DNA of 64,000 bases from Salvator merianae (GCA_003586115.2 QVOM02000103.1:3867996-3931995), one strand, 5' to 3'; shown: positions 37,925 to 50,002, counted from the first letter of the stretch. Numbers and translations: made by a program. The notes: generated by a model not told the origin, from the letters alone.

Positions 37925-38636
37925 GGATGTGTTTAGACTAGGTATTTCAGCTGCTGTCTGGGTGAAATTGACCTGGGAGAAAACACAGGAAATAAGAAAA
38001 TTTGCTTTACCTCACCTCTAAGGGTCACCTTAGAGCTGAGCGGAGAGCAGAGCAGCTTCACCAATCACAGCCTTGCAGAAACCTATTGGGCAATCAGAGG
38101 TAGGGGTACCAGCAAGCTCTTGCTGGCACTGGGAACTTTTGAAGATCGAAGGAAGCTGACGGGCTAAAATAACTAAAAATAACTCCTATCCTGCCTTCTG
38201 AAGGCATCGAGTAATTGGACAGGGAGGGAGACACACCATTAAGCTCTTGTCAGTGCCACAAACTTTGAACTCCATTAAACAGATCTGCAAAAACAACTCT
38301 TATCCTGCCTTCATTAGATTAGAAAAACACACTGGATTTCTCATAAGGAGGTGTGAGGAGAGAAAGACTTGATGTTTCTTTTGCAAAAAAACCCACAAAA
38401 AAATGGTAGTTAAGGAGTTAAGGAGTTGGAAACTGCTTCAGCAGAGAGGCGGGGAGTGGCCAATCAATGAGCAGCACCTTCATGCTGTACTACATGAGAA
38501 AAATGAATTGGCTCAAGGGTAACTGTGCATGACAGGCTTTTTTCTGTGCACCCAGGAAGGCTTTTTTCTGTGCACCCAGGAAATATTTGCTCCTTTTATG
38601 CAGGCAATTTTAAAAATTGCTAGTCTGAACATACCC
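37925..38636. mobile_element. Non-autonomous DNA transposon, possibly Harbinger-like (TTA target)
   Basis: TTA flanks both ends (37922-37924, 38637-38639). The termini are 'ggatgtgtttagactag' and, on the opposite strand, 'gggtatgttcagactag'. The interior holds an imperfect duplication of about 100 bp ('caagctcttgctggcac ... cctatcctgccttc' against 'taagctcttgtcagtgc ... cttatcctgccttc'). It also has a perfect 24-bp tandem pair at 38534-38581. 712 bp, no transposase frame. Harbinger is inferred only from the 3-bp TTA; hAT is possible. Confidence 0.6.
38534..38581 (+). repeat. 24-bp tandem duplication
   Basis: The unit 'aggcttttttctgtgcaccc' plus 'agga' occurs twice without mismatch, inside the transposon at 37925-38636. 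Confidence 0.95.
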
Positions 38637-38639
38637 TTA

Positions 38640-39364
38640 ATCTTTCTGAATTACATGTGGACTGTGTCACTGTTATAGTTTTATGAATCTCATAAAACCA
38701 AATACTTGGGTATATTTAGAACAAATTTTGATAAAAATCTCTAAATACCCTGACTGCTTTAGTTTCATAAGCCAGAAAGGAAAGATTCCCTCCCCCCGCT
38801 CCCCCGGGTAGATAAGGGAAGCAAGTTAGTGAAACTGACTATTATAACCAGGAAAACTATGAAATAGTAGTTTACTGTTGTAGCTGCTGGAAATGTAAAC
38901 TCTTTGAAGGTAATAGAGGCAGAATCTCTGCTTCTATCCAGAATTACAAGAGTCTTAAAGCGCCCTTGCCATAGTCTGCAATAGTTGGATGCTCCATAAC
39001 AAGTTTTAGAGTCTGGTGCTACTTCAGCTTCTGAGTTTCAGGAGCATCAGGGATGCAAAGATAGAAAATGGATGGTAAGTCAGAGGAGTACGATCACAGG
39101 GCTTCTTCCCAATGAATATCTGCTTCATCTCTGGACGCTGATATTTTGCCATAATGTACATAAATATATGGAAGGAAATACAGAGAGTGAGGATAAGAGA
39201 TATGAAAAATATGGAATAAATTAGGGCCTGAATATGGGAAGTAGATCTGAAGCCTTTGCTTAAGGCAATATCCCAATGGCTTGTATTCTCTTTCTCTATA
39301 TCTTTCTGTCATTCCTTCTAAGAACAAAAAGAAAACACATGGAAGACTCTGTTCTCAGTCCATT
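38640..39364. other. Unassigned sequence
   Basis: Nothing recognised. A short C-rich block lies at about 38790-38808. Confidence 0.4.
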
Positions 39365-39600
39365 ATAAAAGAACGTGAGAGAAGCCCTGCTGGATCAGGC
39401 CACAGCCTATCTAGTCCAGCATCCTGTCCCACCAATAGCTTCTGGGAATTCTCAAGCAGAAGACAAAGACAATATCTTGGCCTGCTCTCAACTCCCTGCA
39501 GATGACCTTTAGAGACATCTTGCCTGTCTCCAACCTGGAGGCATTTCCTAGGCATCAGTTCTAGTAGCCACTGATACACCTAATGTCGAACGCTTCTTAA
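39365..39600 (-). repeat. CR1-like sauropsid repeat, inverted copy
   Basis: 'agaacgtgagagaagccctg' and 'ctggatcaggccacagccta' then 'tctagtccagcatcctgtc' match the widespread sauropsid repeat in its complement orientation. Same family as 2385-2460 and 54755-55010. Confidence 0.65.
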
Positions 39601-41689
39601 AGCTATTCTTTTTAATATGTGCAAAAATGTTCCTGAGCTCATGTAATGTAGCACAGCCATCAAAGGCAGGCCAAGCAGTTGGGAGCACCAGTATTTAATC
39701 ATGGGCAGTGTGTTGGACTCCCATTTCTGGTATTCCACCAAAAGCAGACACTGAAGTGGAAGCAGGGAAAAGGTGTGTTTGTTAATTCCTTATATTTAAT
39801 ATCCGTAGGGGCTGTACCTATGCTTCTGTAGGTTCTTTTATACCATTTTTCTTTTTAAGTTAATAACTGTATTATACAAAATATAAATTAATTAAAGGAA
39901 ACCTTTTATGTAATCTGAACTCTTTAACAGCAGTAGTTAACTTTTTTTAAAAAAGCAAAACTTAACACAGAAGTTATATAAAATGGATTCTGGGACTAAT
40001 AGTTTATAATTTTATATGTAATTGTTCCATATACTTGAAGAATACTTCAGCTAATAACACTGAATAAAAAGAAAAGAAAAATTTCCTGTCTTTTAATTGC
40101 TAGCTGCAATACAATAAAATGAACACTGCAAAAACTGGACAGTACGTCATTTAAATATCTTTCACCACACTGCCCCATGTTAAAAAATAATGTTTTATTC
40201 TGTCTGCAACAGCTGGGATATTTTTGTGGGCAACTTTAATATATGTCTCAATGTGTATTTATCAAGGAAGCAGCATTGCTGCCTGGCAGCAAATGAAAGT
40301 GACTGATTCAATAATCACAGAGATGAATAACTAATAGTGTGAAAAATATTGACTGAGTTATGCAAGTAGTTCATAATCATTTAAGTGCTTAGTGATATTT
40401 ATTTTTTTCTTACTGTCCTGACAGCATCCAATGTAGAAAAAACTCAGTATCATATTTGACTGACTTCTACCACACATTCACTGTAAGCATGGATGGCTAA
40501 TTGATGTAAAGGTCCAATTCTAATAAAACTCATATATGGTGTGACAAAACTGTGTAATCTGATCAGCCTGCATGTGTGCGTGTATAGACTCTTTAAAGGA
40601 AGCACAGAAAGCTCTAAGTTTGATAGAAGACTGACTAAGGTGGTAGCTGCACACAATTTTTTGCTATGCATTAAAATAAGATTCTACTGAGGTGAAATGA
40701 CACTGAAATGTGAGTTTGCATGTCAAATATGCAGTATTTTCAAAGGAGTGATTTTTCAAGCATTCAGATCAATTTGCTTTTTCCAGTATATATTGTGGGT
40801 TATAGAGTCTAGACATGGATATTAAAGGGGATGGGAATAGGCCATTCCCATTGTGGAAGAAAACTAATATTCCAGCTGGTATTCCAACCATTCAGAGGTC
40901 TGTAAGAAGGTGACCAGCATGCACCTGTAGGCAAAACTTTGGTTGAAGGAGCTGGTGTGAAACATTAGAGACCTGAAGTTACTTCTGCAATTCTGCTGTT
41001 TATTTGGAGAAGAAGAATTGCAGTATGGTTGCTGAACAAAATAGGTTTAGCCAGACAGCCACTGTTAGTGCTGTAGATCGCTTGCAACCAGATTGAACAG
41101 TGTTTTTAGTTCTGCATTTTTGTTTTGTTGTTCTATTTGCATGGTTGTGCAAGAATACACTTCTGCATTCATTTTAGATTTGTCTGTTTCAGGTTTTGTG
41201 TAGGAAGGCACATCAGAATTGATACAGTGGAGAACTGTGTAACCTGTCAATCAACTGACAGTGTTGGGAAGAGTTTCAGATAGAGAGCAGTAGTGGGGAA
41301 GAGTTCTTATCCTGAGAATTCCACAGTATTTCAGGTCTGTCATGTCCTTAATCCAAAACTCTTGTGATTTCATCTAGAATTCATTTTGGTTACCTTCTGG
41401 TTACATAACAACTTATATCATCGCATGTACAGGTGCTTCTCAAACATGGACCAACATGCAGCACATGTTCAAGGCAATTACCTCCCATATCATGAGGGAC
41501 TGGATTTTAGCCCCTTTCTCATAACCTTGTCCCATCTTCAATGCACAATGTCAATTTTCAAAGCCTTGTGGTTCCAGGAAACACACTTTTTTCCTCACAG
41601 TAGTCTATGCTGCTTCACCCATTGTCCTGCTGTGGTTCTCTTATGACCAAAAAAAACAAGGTCCAAGCAGCTGCAAGCAAGATAAATGC
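39601..41689. other. Unassigned AT-rich sequence
   Basis: Nothing recognised. Frames at 40450 (-) and 41386 (+) have no domain. Confidence 0.4.
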
Positions 41690-42400
41690 AAGATACCTTG
41701 TATTCCTTTGGCCTATCTTCCTCTTTTAGGTCAAAACATTTTACAGCCTCTCTGACCAACTTTGGAGCAATCTAGCTATTTCTACTGTACAGCAAAATTT
41801 GATTGGTAAGTATCATATAAAAAAGGAAGAGCGATCAACCCCGCTGGCTGAAAATAGGGTTTAAATAAATTCTTGATTTTAATAAGCCAAGTCCTAGATT
41901 CTATGGAGATAAGAGAAGTCTCCAATCATAAAGGTGCACTTGAAGTACAAGGTGGAACCACAAGTCCTGTTTATAAAAAAATGTTTTGTACATTTTCTAA
42001 TGCTGTAAAGCCCTTGAAGGTACATGTCTCCAAGCCATATAGCAATTGTGACATAAAGCTTTTAACTGCAGCAAGAACAAATTGGTCACCTCTTGAAAGG
42101 AAAAAAATCTAATAATGGTGTTTACTGTTTTGGGGGCTGTTTCAATGGCAGAAGCCATCAGAGCCTTAAATGACCCAATTCCTTGGAAAACAATGCCAAA
42201 GTACTTAAACGTTCTAACCTGAGTGATTTTACGGTAATCTAAGTGCCAAGTATACTTGCAAGGTCTTTTATGGAAGACCATTATTTTAGATTTAGAGTAG
42301 GTTAGATATAAGCCTTCCTTAATGCAATATTTTTGCTACTAGACATTTTAAACATTTAATGAAATGATTAAAATGCTAGTAGCCAAAAACCAAGTAGATA
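41690..42400 (-). mobile_element. Non-LTR retrotransposon fragment downstream of the RT core
   Basis: The minus strand reads MVFHKRPCKYTWHLDYRKI then VRTFKYFGIVFQGIGS (about 42281-42170), matching the 'ieqV..FKYLGvvFq' segment that follows the RT active site in LINEs. Downstream pieces such as HNCYMAWRHVPS and GLIALPFLYDTY continue the family order with stops and shifts. The clade is not resolved (not the L2 copies seen elsewhere). The fragment at 47580-47970 may be the same family's C-terminus. Confidence 0.6.
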
Positions 42401-42784
42401 TTTTGAAACTTACTATCTTTGTGATTAAACAGTGCAATCCAAACTAAGAAAGGTCTCCTGTTGGTGATGGTTGTGGTAGGACCCTGATTGTTGGAAGTTA
42501 GCATTCTTATTTTTTCAAATCTCTGAGAACAAAAATTACCACATTTATTTCATTCCAGTTTGATCTCTAAATTATGCTAGGCCTTCCCCAAACTCTCCTG
42601 TTTTTGCATAGATGAATAGTTGGTCCTTCTAGTTATTTGCATTCTCTGTGCATATGTGTGTGTGAAGATCAGTATGGAATTTGCAGATGAATATTCTACT
42701 GGTTATTACGGTGGCCTGATTAAAAGAAGAATGTCACTCAAATTAATTTAAAAAAAATACCTCACTTCTGAGCCAGGTTAGAGA
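42401..42784. other. Unassigned sequence
   Basis: Nothing recognised. Confidence 0.4.
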
Positions 42785-42948
42785 CAGTTTAGAGATTGTT
42801 CACCTGCCAGTCTGGCCCTCTCCCCTCTCATGAACATTCTAGGCTACAAAAGGTGGATTAGAGATTGGATGAATGCAAGGGCCACACACTACTCTCTATA
42901 AAGTCCTTTTGAGATGCTTTTATCCTGCGTGTGGATGCAGCCTAAACA
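42785..42948 (-). mobile_element. Family F non-autonomous DNA transposon, copy 1
   Basis: On the minus strand it begins 'aggctgcatccacacgcagg' and continues 'aaaagcatctcaaaagga', 'tagtgtgtggcccttgcatt', 'taatccaccttttgtagcct' and 'gaatgttcatgagagggg'. The same order occurs on the plus strand at 43932-44085. Non-coding. Confidence 0.65.
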
Positions 42949-43210
42949 TTTCCTGCGTGATGAACTACTTCTACTGATAATCCCTCTTCTATGCAACCAC
43001 TAAAGGTACAAGAGCCCTCTTCTCCTTTTGTTTCAGTTACCTTATCAGGGATTTAGACTATAGCACAGGCCTGTTGTCAAAAATAGGTTGATATTGAACT
43101 TTGTCCATATTCAAATATGCTTTAGACATTTTTTGCTTCTTTGTATTAAAGAAACACGGTTAAATATAACATAAAAATTATTTCTAAATTTAAGCCACTT
43201 TTTAAAGCAA

Positions 43211-43216
<6 letters not shown>
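42949..43216. other. Unassigned sequence
   Basis: Nothing recognised. Confidence 0.4.

Positions 43217-43243
<27 letters not shown>
43217..43243 (+). repeat. (CA)n microsatellite
   Basis: About 27 bp of AC dinucleotides after a short GC run. Confidence 0.95.
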
Positions 43244-43247
<4 letters not shown>

Positions 43248-43931
43248 AATACATATGTTTTTCTGCACTGCTGTATCACAAATCAATGAAAAAGCAATAT
43301 TTAACCAAAAGACAGTCATAACAGGGTATGTCTCAATAGTGTGTTGTTTGCTTATGGAATTCAAATATTATGTTCCACAAAATATGTACCAAAAATTTAA
43401 ATAGACTCTGGTATGAATTGAAGTGTTGCTTAATCACATGTGATCTTTGCATACATATGATTTGGAGTTTTCACTCATTTAAGCTTTGTGTGTGGTTGCA
43501 CATGAGTTCTGATATTGAAATATGTTTTGCTAAAGTAGTTGTATAATATCATATCTGAAGAGGATCTATCCAAATCAAGCACATAAACACTTCAGGCACA
43601 TCATGCCCAAGTCTCTAAATAAATAGTACTAGATTTCAGAGTTTTTAAACTGTTGACACCAGGAAAAATAGAATCTTAGTTGGGAGGTATTTAATTGTTC
43701 CAACCAGTTGTGGCCTTTGTTGTCCAGGTGCCAAAACATGAAATATCTCAGACCCCACGCAGGATATGTTTTGCTGTTGCTGGGGTTCAACATTTTATCT
43801 GTATAGTAAATCACCACTTGTATTAGTTAAAATAGCAGAGAAAGAATTTAAGCAGAAGAGCAGATGAACTGAAACTAAAGGAATTCTGGCATGGCAAATG
43901 AATGTGGATCATGGGACAGGAAACATGGGCT

Positions 43932-44085
43932 GTGCTCACATGTAGCAAAAAAAAAAAAAAGCATTTCAAAAGCACCTCAGAGATGGTAGTGTGTGGCATT
44001 TGTATTTTCATACCATTACTAATGCACCTTTTCTAGCTTAGAACGTTCATGAGAGAGGAGACAGGCAGACTGATGCAGATGGCGC
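43932..44085 (+). mobile_element. Family F non-autonomous DNA transposon, copy 2
   Basis: It runs 'gctgtgctcacatgtagc', an A-run, 'aagcatttcaaaagcacctc', 'tagtgtgtggcatttg', 'gcaccttttctagcttagaa', 'cgttcatgagagagg' and 'caggcagactg'. It aligns throughout with copy 1 in opposite orientation about 1 kb away. Confidence 0.65.
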
Positions 44086-45302
44086 AGTCAGTCTGGTTTG
44101 GGATACGTTTCACTATTGCACAGCTTGTTATATCTGCATTATACTATGAAGGCACTGTTTTGTTATTCCTCTTCATCATATTCTGAATCTTTTGTTCAGT
44201 AACTGTGAGTAAAAAAGCTGAAGGGTATTTCTGTTTTTAGGAAAGCATTATTGGAAAAAAAGAACTTGGAGCTCATCAAATAATTATTACTGGTCTGTTG
44301 TGATCAACTAATTGAATTGTATGGGTTGACTATATAAGAAATTATATGGATTGACCATATAAGAAATTTAGGAGTGATACATTAAATTAAAGGAATTTCT
44401 TGTGTGTTTTAAAATGTAACATTGCAGTTAATTTAATTATTATTATGGTAAGTTTGAGTAAAGTGTAATTGTTATAGATACTTGTTAAGTGTATTTTTAA
44501 ATATACAACTTTGCAAGTGACTTAAATTTACAGTTGTGGGGGTATCTAGATGAATCTTAGTATTCTAGATCCCTTGAGAGGCATCTCACAACTGTTTTGG
44601 TTGCAATCCATGTTCTCTCTATGCTGTATGGGGGTGTGCTTGCACACATGAAGAAATCTAGCCACTTACTGACAAAATCTCTACCGACTATTTTCTTCAA
44701 CCCATGGCAGTTCCCCAGTTGCCTATTATAGCTATTAAGACTCCATTCACCTCTTCTTTTGGGTGCCAATGCATGGTACCGGAACATCCCTTTTTCTGAG
44801 TCTAATCCGAAAATACTCAGTCACACAGTAATGTTATGCATATCTCTCTGTGTATGCACAATTACATAATATATTCAGGTTTTATTGCGGAAAAATCAGG
44901 ATTTCAGAGATTTGGAACAATACTCAAAAAGCTTTGGAAAGATTCAAGTAGGATGTGCTGAACTGCAGGCTGTTGAAGTTAGAGACTGGCTCTCTTTGAT
45001 ACCTTTACATTACTCCCAAGGGGTCCTAGCAGTGTGGAGAACATATCCATTTCCACAGGTGTGGCCACCTGCATTATAGTCCCCTTCTTGGGGAGCTGCA
45101 GAGTGCATCAGCTGACATTGTGGGTAGTGTCATCACACGGGTGTAGAGATTCTCAGCACACATCATGAATTGCCATTGTACAGGTACGGAGAACCTCTGC
45201 TCACAGAGAGGGCTATAAATGGCAGTAACTATACTTTGAGAAATGGGGAAGTTCTTGCACTGCTGGGACTGTTTAGGAGTAATGTAAACGTGCTCAGAAG
45301 AG
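44086..45302. other. Unassigned AT-rich sequence
   Basis: It holds a local duplication, 'ttgactatataagaaatta' and 'ttgaccatataagaaattt' near 44327 and 44352. Otherwise nothing recognised. Confidence 0.4.
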
Positions 45303-45370
45303 CTAGAGCTGTCATGTAAAGCAACTGATAGTTCAGGTCTTCAATGAACTATAGTTCTGTGCATCCCTAG
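45303..45370. mobile_element. Family C short foldback, copy 4
   Basis: The left end is 'ctagagctgtcatg'; the right end on the other strand is 'ctagggatgcacag'. The interior pairs 'tgatagttca' with 'tgaactata'. 68 bp, non-coding. Confidence 0.5.
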
Positions 45371-45621
45371 ATTCAAGTGTTCAGCTGGAGCAGCCAGATT
45401 CTCAGTTGTGTGAATTTGCATAAAAAAAGAAATGAATGGTGCATTAGCCAAAATTACTTCTCTGTGTGAGTTCTTGTTTTTGTTTTGCTTTTTGGTAATA
45501 AATCTTGAGTGCAGAGGAAGATCATTCTCTAACAATTTTTTATTTGGTTGTGTGACTAGCAAACTGTTTTTCAGATCACCTTGCATAGAATTCAATGACT
45601 TGGTCCTTTTAAGGGGAAACA

Positions 45622-46490
45622 TAGGGATGCACATGAAGTTTTTTTCTATGTTTGCTTCATAGCAAATTGAATATCAGCATAATTCGCATTCATGTGAATT
45701 GACATCTGCAAATTATGGTGTTTTCGAAGTTCGATGTGAAGTTTTGCTAAAATGTTCATGAAATGTTCAGACAGAACAGCTGGGGGAGGGGGGCAGTGGG
45801 ACCACAGCTCAACTAATAGAATCTCCGATTGTCCAAAGGGACACAGTTGGTGCCCCATTAGAGCTACAGTCTCCAAATGTAATGTGGAGCTCTGGAGGGA
45901 ACCCTGGGGTCCTCTGTGCCAATTCTTTGAATTGGGGTGAAGAGATGCCCAAAACCCATGAAAGAAGCAGAGTTCATATGAAGCACAGAACTCACAGTTT
46001 TGAAGAAAACTTCTAATGTTCCAATTGAAAATATTAGGTAAACAGCTCCGCACCCTCTTCCTTTATACAGTCCCTATCACTCCCCCCTTCCATCCAAGGA
46101 ACAAACAATAGTAAGCAAGGCAGCCAACAAGCTAGTGAAGCAGTCACTCAAACACAATGAGCAATCGCTGATGGCAAGGTAGCAACTAATTGTTGCCCCT
46201 CGGACCCCTCGGTATAGGGCGGGGTAGAAATTGAAATTAAAGTAAGTTAAAGTAATTAGAAATTCTAATACATTAGGCTAACAAAACTACTACCATCACA
46301 GGCTGAGCACAGTAAAAAATACAGGCCCAGTGAAAATTGCGAAATATTGTTGAATGTAACGGTTTCTTTTGCATTCACATTCATCCTTTAAATACGAAAT
46401 ATGGGTCCTTTGCATTCGTACGAAAATTGGTGATAATTCCAATTTCGTATGAAATGCAAAAAAACCCGAAGCTGTTTGGCATATCCCTAG
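45622..46490. mobile_element. Family C MITE-like element, copy 5 (long)
   Basis: The left end is 'tagggatgcacatgaag'; the right end on the other strand is 'ctagggatatgccaaac'. Both arms carry 'aattcgcat' and 'cgtatgaaatgc' type words. The middle is GC-richer and includes an L2-like tail at about 46195-46260. Short frames inside show no domain. Confidence 0.5.
46195..46262 (+). repeat. L2-like LINE 3' tail fragment
   Basis: 'cccctcggtatagggcgggg' followed by 'tagaaattgaaattaaag' matches the short GC stem and A/T-rich end of L2 tails such as the one at 18600-18660. Confidence 0.5.
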
Positions 46491-46576
46491 TGAAACATCT
46501 TACAAGATGTACAGGTACCTTCAGAATTCAGGCTTTGGTGTATTTGTGATAGTCATAGTATGGAAAGAGAGATACT

Positions 46577-46756
46577 GGCCCTTTCTGCACTTGGCCTTAC
46601 TGTGGATTATATCCCAGGATAGGGACCTACTATCCATGTGCTAGTGCAAACTATGAAAGGTCTTGCCCGGGGCCTACCTTAGTCTGCACTAGCATGCAGA
46701 TGGCAGGTCCCTATTCTGAGATATAACCCTGAATAAAGCCCAGTGCAGAAAGGGCC
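46577..46756. mobile_element. Family A foldback MITE, copy 2 (complete)
   Basis: The termini are 'ggccctttctgcact' and its exact complement 'agtgcagaaagggcc'. Similarity of the arms extends about 74 bp each (46577-46650 and 46683-46756), for example 'atagggacct' and 'tgctagtgca'. 180 bp, non-coding. No convincing target duplication. Confidence 0.8.
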
Positions 46757-46801
46757 ATTGTGGGAATTGCATTACCAGTCACAAAGCAATAAAGAGAAAT
46801 A

Positions 46802-46982
46802 GGCTACACCCACACATAGTTTTTAGAACACTATGTGCCTCAACCCACATTAAAGGCCTGAAAATGCCCTTCCAGAATGCATTCTCTGGCCTTTAATGTG
46901 GATTTATGAGGTGGGATGGGAACACTAATGTTCACATGCTACCACCTCTTAGTTGTTGTTTTTAATGTGTGTGGATGCAGCC
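46802..46982. mobile_element. Short DNA transposon with 'ggctgcatccacaca' type ends
   Basis: The left end is 'ggctacacccacacatag'; the right end on the other strand is 'ggctgcatccacacacatt'. ATA is present at both flanks, a possible 3-bp target duplication. An inner inverted pair, 'cattaaaggcc' and 'ggcctttaatg', surrounds about 30 nt. Its termini resemble those of family F. Confidence 0.6.
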
Positions 46983-47579
46983 ATAGAGTGCAAGGAGGTT
47001 TCATTTGCTTACTGTGGAAGACTTGGGAATAATGAATGGAACATCTGGAAATCTGAAGCATTTCTAAGATGCACTGTAGCTAGCACTTCTCCTTATTATA
47101 GAAAGTATTGGGCACAAATGGATGTCTCATATTATATACCCAAATGGTTCTAGTATAATGATAGTGATGGTGGTCTCATTCTCTTCATCAATTGATAGCT
47201 TAAACCGACAGGCCCTTCCTGAGTATATATAGTAGATTTTAAACCATATGTTTATACATCAGACCATATGAGGTGAAGCATATTAGGGCCTCCAGTACCA
47301 TTGCATCTTGCTGGAAGGTTTTTTTCTTTTCTTTTTTCTTTTTTCATTATCTGAATGCTCAGTTTCAGACTAGCAACAGTGTCTGTGCTTTCTCAGGTCT
47401 ATTGCAAGCTAGTTACAAGCAAATTCAGGAGGACAATCTATAAGCTGCTTTTAACATGAGAAGTAAATTAATATTTTCAGTGATGGAGAGATAACTCACA
47501 TTGGTTTTGTTTGAAGCAGTTTACTGATTACTCAATAAGACCATATCATTTGCAATTTGCAAAACCAACTAATGTAAAA
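46983..47579. other. Unassigned sequence
   Basis: Nothing recognised. Confidence 0.4.
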
Positions 47580-47970
47580 TAATGCAGATTAAGATAAATT
47601 AAAATGACAAAATTAGATTAATAGCTAAAAATGCATAGGACAGATAGATTTCATTATCCCCAGCACAGGAAACTCAATAGTATCGAGATATGATTCTCTT
47701 GCTGTAAAAGCTTTTAATGCAAATAGTGCAACTAGTTTTGTGATGTAACACTTCTTCTGAAGTAAGAATTTTGTTGTATATTTTAACTCCCAGAAAAGGT
47801 TTGTTGATAAGGGTATCAGATGTTTATTTCTGAGATCTGCATATAACTGACATTCAAATTGAATGTGTTGCAACTCTTCATTACTTGGTTTCTGAACTTG
47901 GTTTCTGGGGCAGGCTGCTGTGGTTCCAACTATTGAATTGTTCTTACTATCCCAGAAGGAGCCTTCCACA
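47580..47970 (-). mobile_element. LINE ORF2 C-terminal fragment
   Basis: A 114-codon minus-strand frame (47625-47969) contains ELQHIQFECQLYADLRNKHL, then LLQKKCYITKLVALFALKAF, then R. This fits the C-terminal Cys/His motif of several LINE ORF2s ('C..C...E...H.ll.C..Y...R', then 'vA.f...a...R'). The first Cys pair is degenerate. Possibly the same family as 41690-42400. Confidence 0.5.
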
Positions 47971-48120
47971 CTTGGAAGGCTGTTCCAGGATAGTCTTCAT
48001 GCTAACTCTTTGGAACCAGCTTTTGGTTTTCTGACAACTAGGAAGTTATTCCTAGCCTTGGAGATTCTGGGGGACTTATTTCATTGGCACAATTTTGTGC
48101 ACCACCAAAATCACTCCCCC

Positions 48121-48180
48121 TGCTAAACTGGCCCATAAGTGATGTGCACCCTTCCACACATCTATTGGGCCAGTTTAGCA
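48121..48180. repeat. Perfect 15-bp inverted repeat
   Basis: 'tgctaaactggccca' at 48121-48135 is exactly complementary to 48166-48180 around a 30-nt spacer. The spacer pairs partly too. The sequence to about 48395 ends with 'tgtggaagggagg', also present in the family A copy at 62.2 kb, so it may be a diverged family A relative. Confidence 0.75.
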
Positions 48181-50002
48181 CCTTCTAAACTGCTGGTGGA
48201 CCTGTTAAAACAGGTATCTTGGTATCCTAGTCTAGGTGGCCATTTTAACTACTTAGACTGGGCTATGCAGCATCTAGTGTAAGTGCAGTATGCTAGCAGA
48301 TTGTGTGACAGCCTCGTAAACTGCATCAGCATGTGGAAGGGAGGTCTTTGAATCCCTTGCTGACCCAGGTCAAAGGTAAGTGAAGAAAGGCCCAAAGTAT
48401 TTCAGATATCAACTAGTTTGTAAACTGTCCCATTGATTCAAATTGGTCAAAGCAGAGTTGTGTGAATTCCTTCTTTAGATTTTTCCTCATGTTAAACTGA
48501 CAATACGTTTCTGTAGAATTTTTTTTCTTTGATCTTTGATAACAAATTCATAGCTTTAGAATTTGACAGAGTGGCCATATCTGTTTGCACATTTATATCC
48601 TTGACTCTTTTTTTCAAGACTGTCTTAACTGTTCTAGCTAGCCCAATTGTTTGAAGCAGTGGCAGATTACAGAAACCAGGAAGAATGCCCTTTCAGTTGC
48701 AGTCTCTCTCCTGGAACTCACTTCCAAATGAGATAAATCAATCAACCAAACAGCCTTTCCAAATATTGCTCAAAGAGTTGAACAAAGAAACAATCACTTT
48801 ATAGAGAATACAACATATAATAATGTAAGAGTAATAACAACCATATAGACTACACTGTAGAAAATAAAACGGACACAAAAAGCAGTACTTAAGGTGGTCT
48901 TCTCCTTTCAAGCCCAGCAGAAAGCTGTCACAGTTCTTATACACTCCCGGAGAAGGGTGTGGTGGTAGAGATAAATAGGCTCAGTTGCAGTTCTAAGGAA
49001 ATGAGGTATTCTGCTCCCAAGCCAAGGGCAGTTCTTTCACTGTTAATATTTTTAAAAATCTTTACAAACATATCTTTTCACACTTCCCTTTGGTAATGGT
49101 TGAGAGCTAATCCTGGTTAGTTATTATTGTCATTGTTCATTTTTTGTTCTGGATCAATATTATTACCTGTAAACCACATAGTGTCTTTATGAAACTTGGT
49201 GTACGCAAGTCTAATAAACAAACAAACCCATGTCAGCATCCTGTCCTTTATTTTGGTTGTATTAAAATGTTAAAATGCATAGTAATATTACAGCATTCAT
49301 AACCTGCAAACAAAATTGCAAAGAAGATGTATGGATTCTTTTCATTTGTCTGCTATACTTACCTGAATCTGAACTCACTTTCAGAGGAACAGAATGAAGG
49401 CAAGATTATACAAAGCCTGTTGACAAACAAGACTGAAAAACAGCTAGCCTATCATCAGATTTTAGAAAGGAATCCAAGATGATGTGCACATTATGATTAC
49501 TCTGAGAAAACTGTATTAAAGACAAATTTGAAGAAAGAATAGGCCAGTCTTGCTTTGACACAGCTAGGTTCTACTTAACTAACACTACTAAATCATTTAA
49601 GAGACTCAGTAAACATGTAGACAAGGATGATCCAATAAACTTTACTTAGAATTTGTAAAATCCTTTTAAATGTCACTTCCTAAAGTTCCCTGAGTAAACT
49701 TTAGCCCCTGCTATGAATAATATTTCTATGACACTGTCTGCTGAAGGAATCGTTGATGTAGCTGTTGGAGCAATTTAAGCTCTCCTTTTCTGTCTCTTTC
49801 CAGCATACACTTTACCTATTTCACCTAAAGTTCCACAGTAGCACAATGTGATTGGCTGTCCATATTTGCCATCATTGACTTTGTCTGTCTTATGTTTTCA
49901 TATGGCTGCATACTTTCATACTAGCACTCATTTGCATAGCCAGTCCTATGCACTCAGCTTACCTCTCAATAGACCTTTAGGAAAAGTTTCATGCTGAAGT
50001 CC
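48181..50002. other. Unassigned sequence
   Basis: The first 200 bp may belong to a diverged family A element. Beyond that nothing was recognised. Confidence 0.4.

Noticed and set aside
43217..43243. Regulatory role for the (CA)n tract
   Set aside because: A common microsatellite with no supporting context.
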